Shown here: positions 21,613 through 32,275 of the stretch, in pieces
Position numbering within the stretch: the first letter of the stretch is position 1
Layout: each line of letters starts with the position of its first letter
Notes under the pieces: generated by a model
Database searches by the model: none
What the model saw: only the letters and a program-made list of their open reading frames with translations
Told to the model about the DNA's origin: nothing
Source of the DNA: Oscheius onirici
Lineage: Eukaryota > Nematoda > Chromadorea > Rhabditida > Rhabditidae
Assembly: GCA_932521025.1 (NCBI GenBank)
Contig: OW051470.1
Coordinates: 1,908,501 to 1,972,500 of the forward strand
Direction: 5' to 3'
Length of the DNA: 64,000 bases
Made by a program: the position numbers and the translations under genes

Positions 21613-22230
21613 ATGACGGTCTCTCCAAAGTCTCTCCTCCTCCTGGTGCTCGTCTGCTGCACAGCCAACTCCTTGGCTACTCCTTCTACCACTGCCAGAC
21701 CCCCACCCTACTGCTACGATAGCAGTATTCGGAAAAAAGCTAGAATTCCACAGTGTAAGATTGGTGACGTTTGTCTCATGTAAGTGTATTTATTTTATCA
21801 ATAGTTTATTTTTAGCGAGAGAAAAGATGGTGGTGACGTTAAAAACAGTTGTACAAATGATGCGACTGTAATCAACTCCAAATGTGATCCCACTTGGACT
21901 ACTGAAACAAAGACTTACCGATGCGCTTGTGACGGGTGGTCATGCAACTCGTCGATAGAAGATGCACTACAGCATCAGCTAAACATCGCTACTCCCCCTA
22001 CTACCTCCGCTTCCGTATCATCCAGTCAAACGGTTCTTGTCCAGTCGACTACCAAGACAGCGGAGATCGCATCTTCGTCCACCGCGCTTCCGTCTACCAG
22101 TCCAGAGGATAGGAAAGACGCCACTTCTTCGTCCACCACGACTCATACCAGTCCAGAGTCTCTGACTGTGAACTCGAGACATCCGGCAAACAGTCCGGAA
22201 ACGATGAAAATAATGGCTGTACCAAGATGA
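21613..22230 (+). CDS. Secreted Ly6/ET-like Ser/Thr-rich protein (paralogue B), C-terminus frameshifted
   Basis: Exons 21613-21779 and 21816-22230, phase 2, with a 36-bp intron. Signal peptide SLLLLVLVCCTANSLA, N-terminal cysteines, then CDPTWTTETKTYRCACDGWSCN and a Ser/Thr stalk. Relative to paralogue A the frame shifts near 22170. A's C-terminal ETSGKQSGN...TRVTMIIVPVLLAMI is matched by ETSGKQSGN...TKMTMAIVPVLLALI in the +1 frame, ending at a TAG at 22266-22268. The in-frame product instead ends in MKIMAVPR and lacks the hydrophobic GPI-type tail. AATAAA follows at about 22270. Confidence 0.75.
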
Positions 22231-22269
22231 CCATGGCTATCGTCCCTGTTCTCCTTGCCCTGATCTAGA

Positions 22270-23033
22270 GAATAAATATACGATTGTCGTGTTATTCCTC
22301 TCGTATGGCTTGCAAAAGCTCTTACGATCACTAGTTTGTTTGAAGGATAAATAGGGAAATGACATCAATTATGACTGTGCTGATAATTGATATGTTGAAT
22401 TGTTTGCTGAAAATCAGAGCTGCGAGATATCCCACTTACAATTATCGGTAAACGTTTTCGATGCCGTCAAAATATATGTAAAGTGTAATGTTGCTGAAAA
22501 TAAAATAACATTTGCAGGGTGTGGATACAAGGAGATTTATGGGTAAGGGAGAGTAAAGTTGTGCTCGAAAGTACAAGCGTAATATGACTTACTCTGGGTG
22601 AGAGACACTTAAACGAAATATAAAAAAAGCAACAAATTAGGTAAACAAAAAGGTTATTCATTTCTTTCTAAACTCGACGTCTATTCGTCTTCTTCATCTG
22701 TCAGTCGCGAGCGCGTGAACGAACTGTTAGCCAGATATGGTCAATCGATCGGAGGGTATAGTGTCCCAAGGGACACCTGTATTTGTTTACGTTTCATCCT
22801 GAGATCGCGGCAGTTTTTCTTTGACCCTCTAAGAGATGTCTTGTCTTTTTGTTTAGCAGTCTCAACACCTCTTCCTCTTTACCCTACTTGTGTGAACCAG
22901 CACCAATATTTTTTTCGGATTGACGTTCTCATCCACTTTCCTATTGATCGTTTTAACTCTGACTCTTCACTACCTTTTTCCGTTACCTTTTGACATGATC
23001 CAACTTGTTCTCTTTGTTTTTTTTTTTGCCCAG
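22270..23033. other. Intergenic or unresolved 5' part of next gene
   Basis: No convincing exon joins to the acceptor at 23033. Pyrimidine-rich sequence from about 22840 to 23030. Confidence 0.4.
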
Positions 23034-23248
23034 AACAAACTCATTGCAAGAGAAGACACATATACCTCGCATTTTGGCTAAATCGTCTGAGCCCAGGATT
23101 CGACAAGATCGAGAAGACTATTCTCGAGAACGGAAGGATCAAATTCCGCTACAAGATCGTGGGGGAGCGTCGCTATTGCCGAACCCGCCGCTCTTACCTG
23201 CCCGACTGGGGATTCCCACGTTGGCTGCTCGATTCTGAAATTTTCTAA
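23034..23248 (+). CDS. Orphan 3' exon of an unrecognised basic protein
   Basis: Following a strong polypyrimidine-CCCAG acceptor, a frame (entry phase 1) reads THCKRRHIYLAFWLNRLSPG, then KIEKTILENGRIKFRYKIVG and RRSYLPDWGFPRWLLDSEIF before TAA. Codon use and the ordered hydrophobic/basic pattern look coding. No upstream exon with a matching phase-1 donor was found in the preceding 750 bp. Family not recognised. Confidence 0.45.
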
Positions 23249-23833
23249 GGTTCCTTCCCCTTCCTCATTTGCCTTATCATGTAGCTCGCTGCAATTTTTT
23301 TACACAAGGTCTCTAGACTCTCTCTAGTTCCTAATCTCTCCTTTAGTCTAGTCTCTAAAAGTCTCCCATCCGTTGTCCACTCCCTGAACACCGCAAATCT
23401 TACTGTATTTTGCTAGTTTGTTCTATGTCTCTCAACCAACCGTTCACCCCATGTCCCAGCTACCACATCTCCTCAAAACGACGGTCTTGTCGTGCTTATC
23501 TTACCATTCCTCTCCGGTTCTCGCCGAAACTGCTCCCATAATAGCTTTATTCGAGCTCTAGAGTTCGAGATTGTTACATCTTCTGATAACATTGTGCATA
23601 GTGTACGATCAATTCTGTTACGCTTTAAACTTATTAGCTCCAAAAAAGTTCCTTAACACTCTAATTATTTTTGTTTCGAAAGTTTGTAAAAGCACTTTTA
23701 ATTGCTCTACAATAAAAAAAAAACTTTCAAAACTTTGTGTTTTCTATAAACAAAACAAACTAATTACTCCAGAAAAAAGCGAATATAAAGCAAGAGCAAT
23801 AGAAGTCATTGTGTCATCGAGTCGCTCGTCCGG
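23249..23833. other. Intergenic, no feature seen
   Basis: Low-complexity T- and C-rich DNA. No spliced open frame on either strand. Confidence 0.4.
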
Positions 23834-26800
23834 ATGGTTCAACAAGGAGTAGCCGAGTCATCGTCTGGGGACGCCAGTAGCCGAGCCAGCGCCTTCTACA
23901 ACTACCACTCCATGTCCATCCCGAGTTCCGGAATCGACAATATCATCAAATTTGTGAGTTCTTGGTAGTTTGGGAAAAGAGACTGGGGAAATCTACCAGA
24001 AGAAGAGGACAGGGACAGTAGTTCAACTCATCCTCAACCCTTTTCTTTTCAGGTCAGCTCCCAGCTGTCCATCAGTCTTCTGCAGCTCTTTTTCTGCTGC
24101 GACGTTCGTGCCACTCCATTGGACATCCTCTACTTGGTCGAGAAGATTCCCAATTGCGAAATCGTCCACATCAATCTGACAACCAAGGATTTTTTCGAGC
24201 AGCAAATTTCCAACCGAATCATCAAGTTCTCATCGACTGGTCAGGATCAAGTGGTGCTGATTTCGGATTACGGGAACTATTCTCTCGTCCCGGACGGCAA
24301 AGAAGACAGCCAGCTCGTCATCTTTCATCCTCCCAATGCTGACGTCCTCTTTGACGGAATCACCTCGATCCGTTCCATTGAACTACCTGTCACCATCGAG
24401 GAAAATCTACAGCAGTCAGAGTTTCATCAAGAAGTGATCCCGGCTGCTAGTAACCTGCTACATGAGCTCGGCAACCACAATAAGAATCTGAAGAACGTTG
24501 CCAAGCGACTGACCAAGATGAATGAGGAGATCATCAGCCACGCTCATCAGGAAGTCAACATGCTTCAGTCGCGTCTCTCCGGCATGGATGAGAGACTGAA
24601 AAAGATGAGACAGTCGTTGAAGTTGGTCGGGAGGAAGATGCCCGAGCGGAATGTGGAGAAGGAAGAAAAACAGTATGTGAAGAAGGAGGAAGCGGAGGAA
24701 AAGTGCGAGGAGAATCGTGAGTTTTCTTTTCTTGTACTTTCGATTCGGTTACTACTGTAGCTTCGATCCGAAGGTATTGTCCCATGAGTCTCGACTCCTT
24801 TCTGTCCAAAAACTTTGGTTCTTGACTCTCTTCAACTCTCGGAAGTCCCTGTATGTGACAGTTGTGCCATAATGAAGCTTGAGTTGCCTTTGAAGGGAGA
24901 ACGGGAGCTTCAATCAGTTGAAAAAGGCAGTTTTCATGACGATTCATTTACGTAAATGGCAAAGTTACACGCAAGTGTCCCCGGTAGTCTGATTGGTTCA
25001 GTTTTTTGAAAATTCAACAGGGTTTGACTCGTCCAGATGAGACCAGCGACGCCCTTTTCAAGACGCCTCAGATACTGAAAGTCCGTTGCGAAAATTAAGT
25101 TTTTCTTCTGGAAAAGCAGAAACTGAAGCAACCCGTGTCAATCTTTTTCCTTGAACAAAACGAAAAACTTCAATTTTGGCGATTCTTGATGTGTAACTTT
25201 GCCATTTACGTAAAAGAATCGTCATGAAAACTGCCTTTTTCAACTGATTGAAGCTCCCGTTCTCCCTTCAAAGGCAACTCAAGCTTCATTATGGCACAAG
25301 AAAATCGCTCTTTATCCCTCTCCACTCCGTCCTTCCAAGCCGAACTTTGTGGAAAATGTCAGGGGCTGTATTGTACTCAATATCTATGCATTAGACATGA
25401 TACATCGAGACTTGAAAGAGCACAGGTCCGCAGTTATCGCTGCACGGCGCCGATCCGACCAGAATTTGACTGAGAGTCTGGGTCTGAACTTGGATAGTCG
25501 AATATTCGAGCTGATTCACCGTTACAGGACTGCAAACCGATCATTAAGCTCAAAATACCCCTAAAACGTTTGAGTTTTTGTAAGTAAATCGTCGTTTTTC
25601 CTGGGTGCGTTTATAATTATGTGGAGTGGCCAAAGTCACTTTTCTGCAAAAATAACCAAAGAATTTTTTCGAAACGTGTTATCCAAATTTGCATCATATG
25701 CTCAAATATGTAATCACATTTGACATCTTTTTCATCTTTGAGGTAAAAGACGAACCCATTTTTTGACCCGTCTGCCAATTTTTTTGGGTGCGTTTATAAT
25801 TATGTGGAGCACTGTATTACAGTACATACTCTCAAGTGTCCCAAGCACAGTAAACTGATATGTCGCATTGATCCAGTATCTGTACTCTCATTGGAAAGTT
25901 TCCAAACATTGTGTATTTTCTCGGTACACCTCACTGGTTGTACTATATTTTTTAGAGTTGTTAAGCACAGTATACTGTCCCTAAAACCAGTCTAGTACTT
26001 GGATCAGACTCTTGACTCTTATTCGTTGGTTCCTGTTCGAAACAGTCACTTGAATCCCTTCAATTCATCCATTTTCAGGCTACACCGAAGACGACGGTCA
26101 AGAGAACGATTCCGGTCGCCAGGTTAACATTGGCTCTTCTCTGAACGGCAACGGCTGGGACAGCTTCCCCGATCCGGAACAGCTCTCGACGGCTCGCGGC
26201 GGAAATGGTTGGGACGAGGTGGACAAGGAGATGGAGGCCGAACAGCGTCAAGGAATGGGATGTCGTCCCGGCATGGGTGCCAATCCGTTCCAGGAGAAGA
26301 AAAACCCGTTTGGTGGCAATCCGTTCGGTATGGGCTCACAGCTTCAGGTTCCAATGTCTGCACCGCGTCAACAGCATCAGCAGTCACTCAATCCATACAA
26401 TCAGCATCTCTACGAGGACCAGACGCCGTCGGTTTTCAATGGAGCAGCCATGAACGGATTCCAGCCGAAGGGATGTGGAAAAGTTCCGAACGTTCGGCCC
26501 GCTCAGGAGAACAATCCCTTTGGAGGAAGTGGAGGACCGATTCAGTCGAGAGTCGGACGCAATCCGTTCAGTATTGGTGGAGGAGGAGGTCCTGTTCCGG
26601 GAGGCGGATTCCAGACGCAGCCGACTAGAGGAGTTTGCTACGATGCTTCCGGAGCGCAGATGATCGCCAGTCAAGAGGGCGGATTCAAGAAGCCGGCTCC
26701 GCAGTGTCCGCAATGGGAAAATCGTGTTCATCGAGCTGCCGGCAGATGTCAGCTTTGGCATCCGCACAAGCTGTGCATGTGAGTTTTTCTTTCCGTCCCT

Positions 26801-26963
26801 CTGTCTTTTCTGTATTCACTCTCTATTTTCCAGGTTCTTCCCGAAGTGTCGCGCTACGGCTGGTGGCTGTGGCTATGCCCACCCGTTCTGTACTGAGGGC
26901 GAGTGCCAGTGTGAGGGAGAGATGAAGGACCCGCAGCTGAACCACTTCTTCGCCGACGAGTAG
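23834..26963 (+). CDS. CCCH zinc-finger protein, Nab2/ZC3H14-like finger region, 537 aa
   Basis: Exons 23834-23953, 24053-24716, 26079-26778 and 26834-26963 total 1614 nt. An N-terminal folded domain (about residues 40-150) is followed by a coiled coil (residues about 170-245: LLHELGNHNKNLKNVAKRL...). A Gly/Asn/Pro/Phe-rich linker has repeated NPF motifs (NPFQEKKNPFGGNPFG, NNPFGG, RNPFSIGG). The C-terminus has tandem fingers: C...GRCQLWHPHK, CMFFPKCRATAGGCGYAH and FCTEGECQC. The C-x5-C-x6-C-x3-H spacing is that of Nab2/ZC3H14 fingers, which bind poly(A). NPF motifs could bind EH domains, an unusual combination. Nuclear RNA-binding role inferred. Intron two (1.36 kb) is full of repeats. Confidence 0.78.
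24863..25301. mobile_element. Inverted-repeat element in intron (about 440 bp)
   Basis: TGTGCCATAATGAAGCTTGA...GATTCATTTACGTAAATGGC at 24863-24970 is mirrored by GCCATTTACGTAAAAGAATC...TCAAGCTTCATTATGGCACA at 25200-25300. It lies within intron two of the gene at 23834. Confidence 0.75.
25596..25816. repeat. Direct repeat GGGTGCGTTTATAATTATGTGGAG
   Basis: The same 24-bp block (GGTGCGTTTATAATTATGTG) occurs near 25602 and 25788, the second running into CACTGTATTACAG. It resembles a mariner-type end but I see no inverted partner. Confidence 0.5.
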
Positions 26964-27154
26964 AAGAGAGAACCCCGTTTAATTTTTAATGTGCACTCCA
27001 TGGGCGAAATCAACTTAGAAAAATGGCCCCGAGCTAGTAAAAAAAATAAAAATTAATTAAAATGTCTTGTTCTTTTGAGTTTTAGGGCAAGAGCTTGTTT
27101 CCCTCCGGTATTGTTTTCTTCAAAGAATTTTTGCAAAAAATTGCAAAAACATTT

Positions 27155-27171
27155 CGCTCCCGGGTGGGCTC

Positions 27172-27207
<36 letters not shown>

Positions 27208-27227
27208 GCCTATTGCGCCACGGAAGC
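27155..27227 (-). tRNA. tRNA-Asn (GTT)
   Basis: Read on the minus strand: acceptor GCTTCCG/CGGGAGC with discriminator G, D arm GGCGCAATAGGCAGCGC, anticodon loop CTGTTAA (anticodon GTT), T arm GGTGGTTCGAGCCCACC. All four stems pair. It lies 190 bp past the stop of the CCCH gene. Confidence 0.95.
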
Positions 27228-27602
27228 ACTGGTTTCGGCAAAATCGCTACAAGTGGCATTGCTTTTCTCCTCTTCCACGTCTCCCCCCTCAAGTACGAAG
27301 TGGAAAAACTAAAGATCCCGTGTCAAAACAACCCCCTGCTGTCCTTTTTGTTGTTCGTTTCTGCTCCAGCTGGTCTCTCCCTCTTGCCTTGTTTACCACA
27401 GAATGTTGCACGTGTGTTCAAGCCGACGGGCGTACTATTTCCCAACGATTTCTCCAGTCCCCTCAATAACAACCCACCAATTCTCCTCCTTCAAGCAGCT
27501 TTGGTGAGAAAAGGATAGAAATCAATTAATTGGGAGGGATTAAGATTCTCATTCTTTTCTCTGAACTCAACATACTTGTCCCTTCTCTACTAGTCTCTCG
27601 AA

Positions 27603-28762
27603 ATGGAACCACAGAATCCTCCACAAACTTCGAAGATTGAAGAGATGCCGGAACAGCATGACGAACATCATGAAGAGCACCACGATGAGCATCATCATGA
27701 TCAGCACCATCTCAGTACGGTGGGTTTTGAAGGGGGAGAATTATTGGGATAGGAGACTGCTAGTGATAGTAATTGTAGTCACAAATAGAAATCACAGAGC
27801 CTTGGAAGGAGTATAAACTGACAAGTAACAATTTCTCGAAATACTATCTATCTAACTATATGCTAGAGTTTTTTATTCATAGAAGTGGGGGAATGGAGAT
27901 CAAAAATTCAGAAACCGGTCTCTTTGTGATCAATTTTATAAGTCGAGCTTTCGTCTCAGCTTCAAATCTGATCCATTTTAAACAAACTATCCAAACAAAT
28001 GAAAGTTGAGATTATTTCGATTGCTGAAGTAGATTTTCTGCGTAATGATCCAATGCAAAGTTGTAGTCTATATTTAAAGGGACAGAAGTGAAAGCACTAC
28101 AACGGTACAAAAGATGCCTCTCAATAATAGACGAAAAGGTATGCAACTGTTTTTTTCCAGTCACATCTCTTCAATCCAGACGAGCGGAAGCTAACTCCCT
28201 ACTCTCTCTACTTGATGAACAATAATGTGAGTCCATCGTCTGTTCATTTCCTGCCAAAACATTCTCTCACGACCGACTCATCAAAGTTTTTTTCCTTGTA
28301 AATAGTACAATTTTTCAATTCAAGTACAGCTGCTCCATGATGTTCTTTGCTATGTTTTGCGGCTATCTCCTGCAACTGGGACAGTTATTTATAGCCCTTG
28401 TTTTCGCACCGCGTCTCTCGCGTCGTTCGTTTTGAGCCAGCGGAAGTTGTAAATGGGACAACAAGTCCAAAGGGGCTTCCCTGGATAAATCGGGACAGAG
28501 AATGACAGAGGGACAGAGAGACTGACTCTCCTATTTTCAGTGGAACTCTGGCGTCGACGAAGCCGACCCAGACCTCAGATGGACCTGGCCAGACTACCTA
28601 TGTGGTATTGCAGCCGGAGTTTTTCTCTTCATCGGCCTCGGCTTCACCGAACTGATCAACATTTACTTTGGAAAGACGGCCGTCGCCATCTACCTCGTCG
28701 TCTTTATCATTTTCTTCTTCACCTGTGTCACTCATATGTTCATCCGCAGGAAGAAGTGGTAA
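27603..28762 (+). CDS. His/Glu-rich two-TM membrane protein, 134 aa, unrecognised
   Basis: Exons 27603-27719, 28161-28226 and 28541-28762, all phase 0. The N-terminus has a histidine-acidic stretch (EQHDEHHEEHHDEHHHDQHH), then FNPDERKLTPYSLYLMNNN. Two hydrophobic segments follow (YLCGIAAGVFLFIGLGFTEL and AVAIYLVVFIIFFFTCVTHM), ending FIRRKKW, a possible dilysine-type retention signal. An open frame in intron two (about 28316-28434, CSMMFFAMFCGYLLQLGQ) could be an optional TM exon. AATAAA at about 28828. Metal handling is suggested only by the histidine run. Confidence 0.65.
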
Positions 28763-29259
28763 CCATTATGACCAATACCTCTTATACCTACAGCTTTCTG
28801 TACATAGCCTTTATCACTCGTGCAAATAAATAAATTTATTTTTCTCACTTTAATCGGGAAGCGGTAACAATTTCGAGCAGAGTCGCAGGAGATGTTTTCG
28901 TCCTGGATTTCTCATGGGCATCCATTCTCTTCTCTTCTGGTAATCAGCACCAAAGAAAACCGGCGAATCCAATCTTCAATGAGCTTGCGCCGATCGTCTT
29001 GCATCAGTTTCCACTTTTGGCTTCTGTTTATGGATCACGGAGCCCTCCGAAGCTTCCATTTTTCAGAAAAATATTCTGTAATTAGTAAGTTGCAATAATC
29101 AACTGCTTGTCAACTCACTGGGCCAAATATGTTTAAAAAAAGGTCTATTTCAGCATACGAAGATCATGTAAGAGTCCTGAAAACGTCGGTTTGAACAAAT
29201 TTAACAAGAAAAATTTAGGAAAATGGGGAAAGGAAAAGAAGAAAATTGGAAGTGTTGAT

Positions 29260-29345
29260 GCACAGGGGCTCTAATGTCATCGTTGTACGCGAGTGTCCAT
29301 AGTTTATGGTCGCGCGGACTAGAGCTGTAAACAGTGCCATCTGCG
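29260..29345. repeat. Dispersed repeat family S, copy 1
   Basis: GGGGCTCTAATGTCATCGTTGTACGCG...TTTATGGTCGCGC...GAGCTGTA is shared with copies near 31063-31180 (inverted), 53665-53770 and 54560-54660 (there as ATCATCATCGTACGTG...ACGGTCGCGC). Three of the four lie upstream of a gene start. Confidence 0.6.
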
Positions 29346-29612
29346 AGAAGTCTACAGCTGGATAGTGCCGCTGGACAGAAAAAAGGGGGCCTCTCTGTCT
29401 TTGTATTGTTTCTTCATCTAAAAAAATAACAAAAGTCCTTACAAACATTCTGATCATCGTCGAAAAGAGAGACGTCTATTATCATTAACGTTTCGCTATC
29501 ACAATCAGGCACACTTAACAAGGTCATCGAAGTCACATATTGTTTTCGATGACCGTTTTTCTTATAAATATGGCAACATTTTTCTCTTCCTCCCAAACCA
29601 GTCAAAACCAAA

Positions 29613-30033
29613 ATGCGCTCTCTTCTCATTCTCATTCCTCTAGTTGCCCTCTCTTTGGCTCAAGTCTCGAAACACAATCCAGACTCTCACAGTTCTGTAA
29701 GTTCTCTCTTTACCATGAGGAAGCTCTTTTAGTCTGGTCACAAAGGTACCCGGATAGCCCGCTCTGATGGCCTTTTGAGTCAAGAGGACAGAAAAATGGA
29801 GGGCGGATCGAGTCGTCAACGTCGTGGCTCAGGATACGGCGTAGTTGGAGCCCAATGGGCTCGAGTCAATTTGGCTGATGTTGGAGAGAAGGTCAGTTGA
29901 GAAGACTCTCCGTCCTTCTGATCAAAACTTTCAGGAAATTCCTCGCTATATCAGAGGACTTCGTGACCAGCCAATCTATGCAGTACCATTGAACAAACAA
30001 GAAGAAGTCAGGAAGCATCAGGAGAAACTATAA
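29613..30033 (+). CDS. Small secreted protein, 113 aa, unrecognised
   Basis: Exons 29613-29696, 29733-29891 and 29935-30033, all phase 0. Signal peptide MRSLLILIPLVALSLAQ. Mature part basic and Gly/Ser-rich (GGSSRQRRGSGYGVVGAQWA), ending EIPRYIRGLRDQPIYAVPL. RR pairs could be propeptide cleavage sites, so a neuropeptide-like precursor is possible but not shown. A TATAAATA box lies near 29561, about 50 bp before the ATG. Convergent with the transthyretin-like gene. Confidence 0.7.
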
Positions 30034-30159
30034 GCGATCTGTTGTTGTCTCTTCCCACTGTGTAACAGTGTCATTCTTTGACATAAACTGTTTGCGAAGC
30101 GTTTATTAGTACAAATGTACAGAAAAGCATATTATTAAAGAGTCTTGAAGTCTGACGAC

Positions 30160-30656
30160 TTAGTGGACACAGTCTCTGGCCTCATCGGGGAACTTTCCGG
30201 AGAGCTCGATGGTTCCGGCGTTGTAGATCTTGGCAGGAGCCTTGGCCTCGGTGATGTAGTCCTGGGGGATCTTGACAGTGAACTTGCGCTGGCAGGCCTG
30301 GAAGAATGGGGATCAGTAAGTCTCTGTCCCTCTGTTTTTCTGTCCCTCTGTCCCTCTATCTCGTTCTCCCAACTCACAGTCTCTCCATCATTGCAGTCGT
30401 GGTAGATGTTGAACTTGGGCTCGATGTCAGTGATCTCATCAGTGTATCCGGTGAGATGGAACTCTCCGTTCATGTCAGTCCTTCCCTCAGACAGGAGATC
30501 GTCAGCAGCGACGTCAATGTCATAGAGCTTGACGAGGACATCTCGGGCCGGGTTGCCGTTGCAGAGGAGCTTTCCGCGGACTCCCGAAGACTGAGTACGT
30601 CCGATCAGAGCAGTGGCACAGCCAAGGATGGCGCAGAGGAAGAGCAGCTTGTACAT
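30160..30656 (-). CDS. Transthyretin-like (TTR) family secreted protein, 138 aa
   Basis: Exons 30378-30656 and 30160-30297, phase 0. Signal peptide LLFLCAILGCATA, then GVRGKLLCNGNPARDVLVKL, DDLLSEGRTDMNGEFHLTG, DIEPKFNIYHDCND and, in exon two, CQRKFTVKIPQDYI...LSGKFPDEARDCVH. This is the nematode-expanded TTR-like fold with the expected four cysteines. These proteins are extracellular with mostly unknown ligands. TATAAA and a TTGTTTATGC element precede the gene. The intron is a CTGTCCCTCTGT simple repeat. Confidence 0.93.
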
Positions 30657-31062
30657 TCTGAAAGTTACTGGATTGTTCTGGAAAGAGAAGAGGGAGAAGA
30701 GGAGTTGGGATAAGATGTTGTCTTCTGAGACCCAGGACTCCACTTTTATACTGCTCCCACTGAGATCAGAAAAGCATAAACAAGGCTAGGAAAATAGCCT
30801 CCCTCAGCCTCAAACTGAATGGAATTACAGCGTTTGAGTGATTGTATTGTTTAGGATCTTGGCCAAGTGCAAAACAACAACGAGACCCTGATCCGCACTT
30901 TGAGCGTGTTGATTGGCAGGAGCATAACAAGGATCGGAGGGTCAGGATTGAAGAGACTTGCAGCATTAAAACCTGAACAGACATACTGAAATACAACATA
31001 GGGACAAGAGTCTTCTGCGGATTTTCAGTAATCGGTTTTTTCAACTGACCCGATCAGCATGT

Positions 31063-31180
31063 GCCCGATGCTCCCACGTACAGCTCAAGTCAGTGCGACC
31101 GTATTCCCCTGGGCGTCGCGGCATAAAATGCGTACGCGCACGTACGATGATGACAATAGAGCCCTTTTGCATCACTACTT
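31063..31180. repeat. Dispersed repeat family S, copy 2 (inverted)
   Basis: TACAGCTCAAGTCAGTGCGACCGT...GTACGATGATGACAATAGAGCCC is the reverse of the copy near 53665. Confidence 0.6.
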
Positions 31181-31259
31181 CTCCTTTTCTCTTTTCCTTA
31201 TCACTCTTTTATCGTTTCTCTTTCAAATCAACAATTTTAGGAATCTTAAGTGTTCTTTC

Positions 31260-32273
31260 AACTTCCTCCACGTCTGATTTTGCGGGAGTCACTCCAGAAA
31301 TCCTGAACAAGGTCGGACAGCACCAGTTCACAAGATCGAAGACGAGAAGACTCCCTACGGGTACGTGAAGCGCAGTTTTGCTGTTTATTTCAACAGTTTT
31401 TCTTCAGAAACTCGTCACCAATATGTGAAAAGAGATTCCATGCTGTTCATTGATGAGGAGTTTGTTCCTTCTTCTTTATCTTTTTGTTTATGCCGATCAT
31501 CGAGTAAGTCTTTCAGAATCTTCAAACAGGCCATTTTGTCCAGCGTTATATGTCGCAATTTCTACTTACGAAATTTCCAACGCAGTTCGAATAGGTTACA
31601 TTGTACTCGAGACCTGTTAGTTGTCAGGTACAGTAGTTGAGAATTAGCCTGCTCGTTCGGTACCTTATGTTTAATCACTTGGGCCCCGCGAGAATGACGC
31701 AATGACCTCGCGGATGTTTGTGCTCGTCGTTACCACTGCTGCCTTATAGTACAAGCTCTAGAGCCACAATTCCACAGTATACCTGGCGAGGCACACAATT
31801 CCAGTACTATATAAACGATCAGTTTCAGAGCACTAGGTTCTTCGGTTGGCGAAACGCCTTTGCTCAAGAACTGTTCAGCCGATGGCCACACGTCTTTGGC
31901 ATGAGAGTCACCATTAGACCCCGGCCGGAACCACCGAAGGTGTTCTTCCCGACGAACAACTTCCGCCCCAGCTACGAATTGGAGAGAAGACTATGTCATC
32001 AAGGACAGGAAATTCGAGCTGTCAAGCTACATGAACGAAGCTGATGACTCTCGGACGGACATGGAGAACAGCGCCTTATTCGAGATAGCCCTTCTCCCTT
32101 CTGCCGAGATTCCGGCATACCGGAACCTCGGGACAAGTTTCTTTACGAACTTACTTCGCTTATGCGAAGGAGAGTTCTCACCGAAGGCCTTCACAGATCT
32201 GTCGTCCAAACTGAACATCCCGCTATCGAAGGAAAGAATAGAAAGACTCCATCTACAGGCGTCGACTGTGTGA
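31260..32273 (+). pseudogene. Frame-disrupted gene remnant, unrecognised
   Basis: Coding-like segments occur in order. A piece near 31290-31365 reads PEILNKVGQHQFTRSKT in one frame. Then 31800-31990 reads RFFGWRNAFAQELFSRWPHV and RVTIRPRPEPPKVFFPTNNF; then, in the +1 frame from about 31985, comes NWREDYVIKDRKFELSSYMN, through ADDSRTDMENSALFEIALLP to LSKERIERLHLQASTV and a stop at 32271-32273. No GT-AG intron restores the frame at the junction. Probably a decayed gene or a single-base sequence error. Confidence 0.4.
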
Positions 32274-32275
32274 AA

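Noticed and set aside
25596..26000. Possible Tc1/mariner element
   Set aside because: The GGTGCGTTTATAATTATGTG blocks are in direct, not inverted, orientation and no transposase frame is present.
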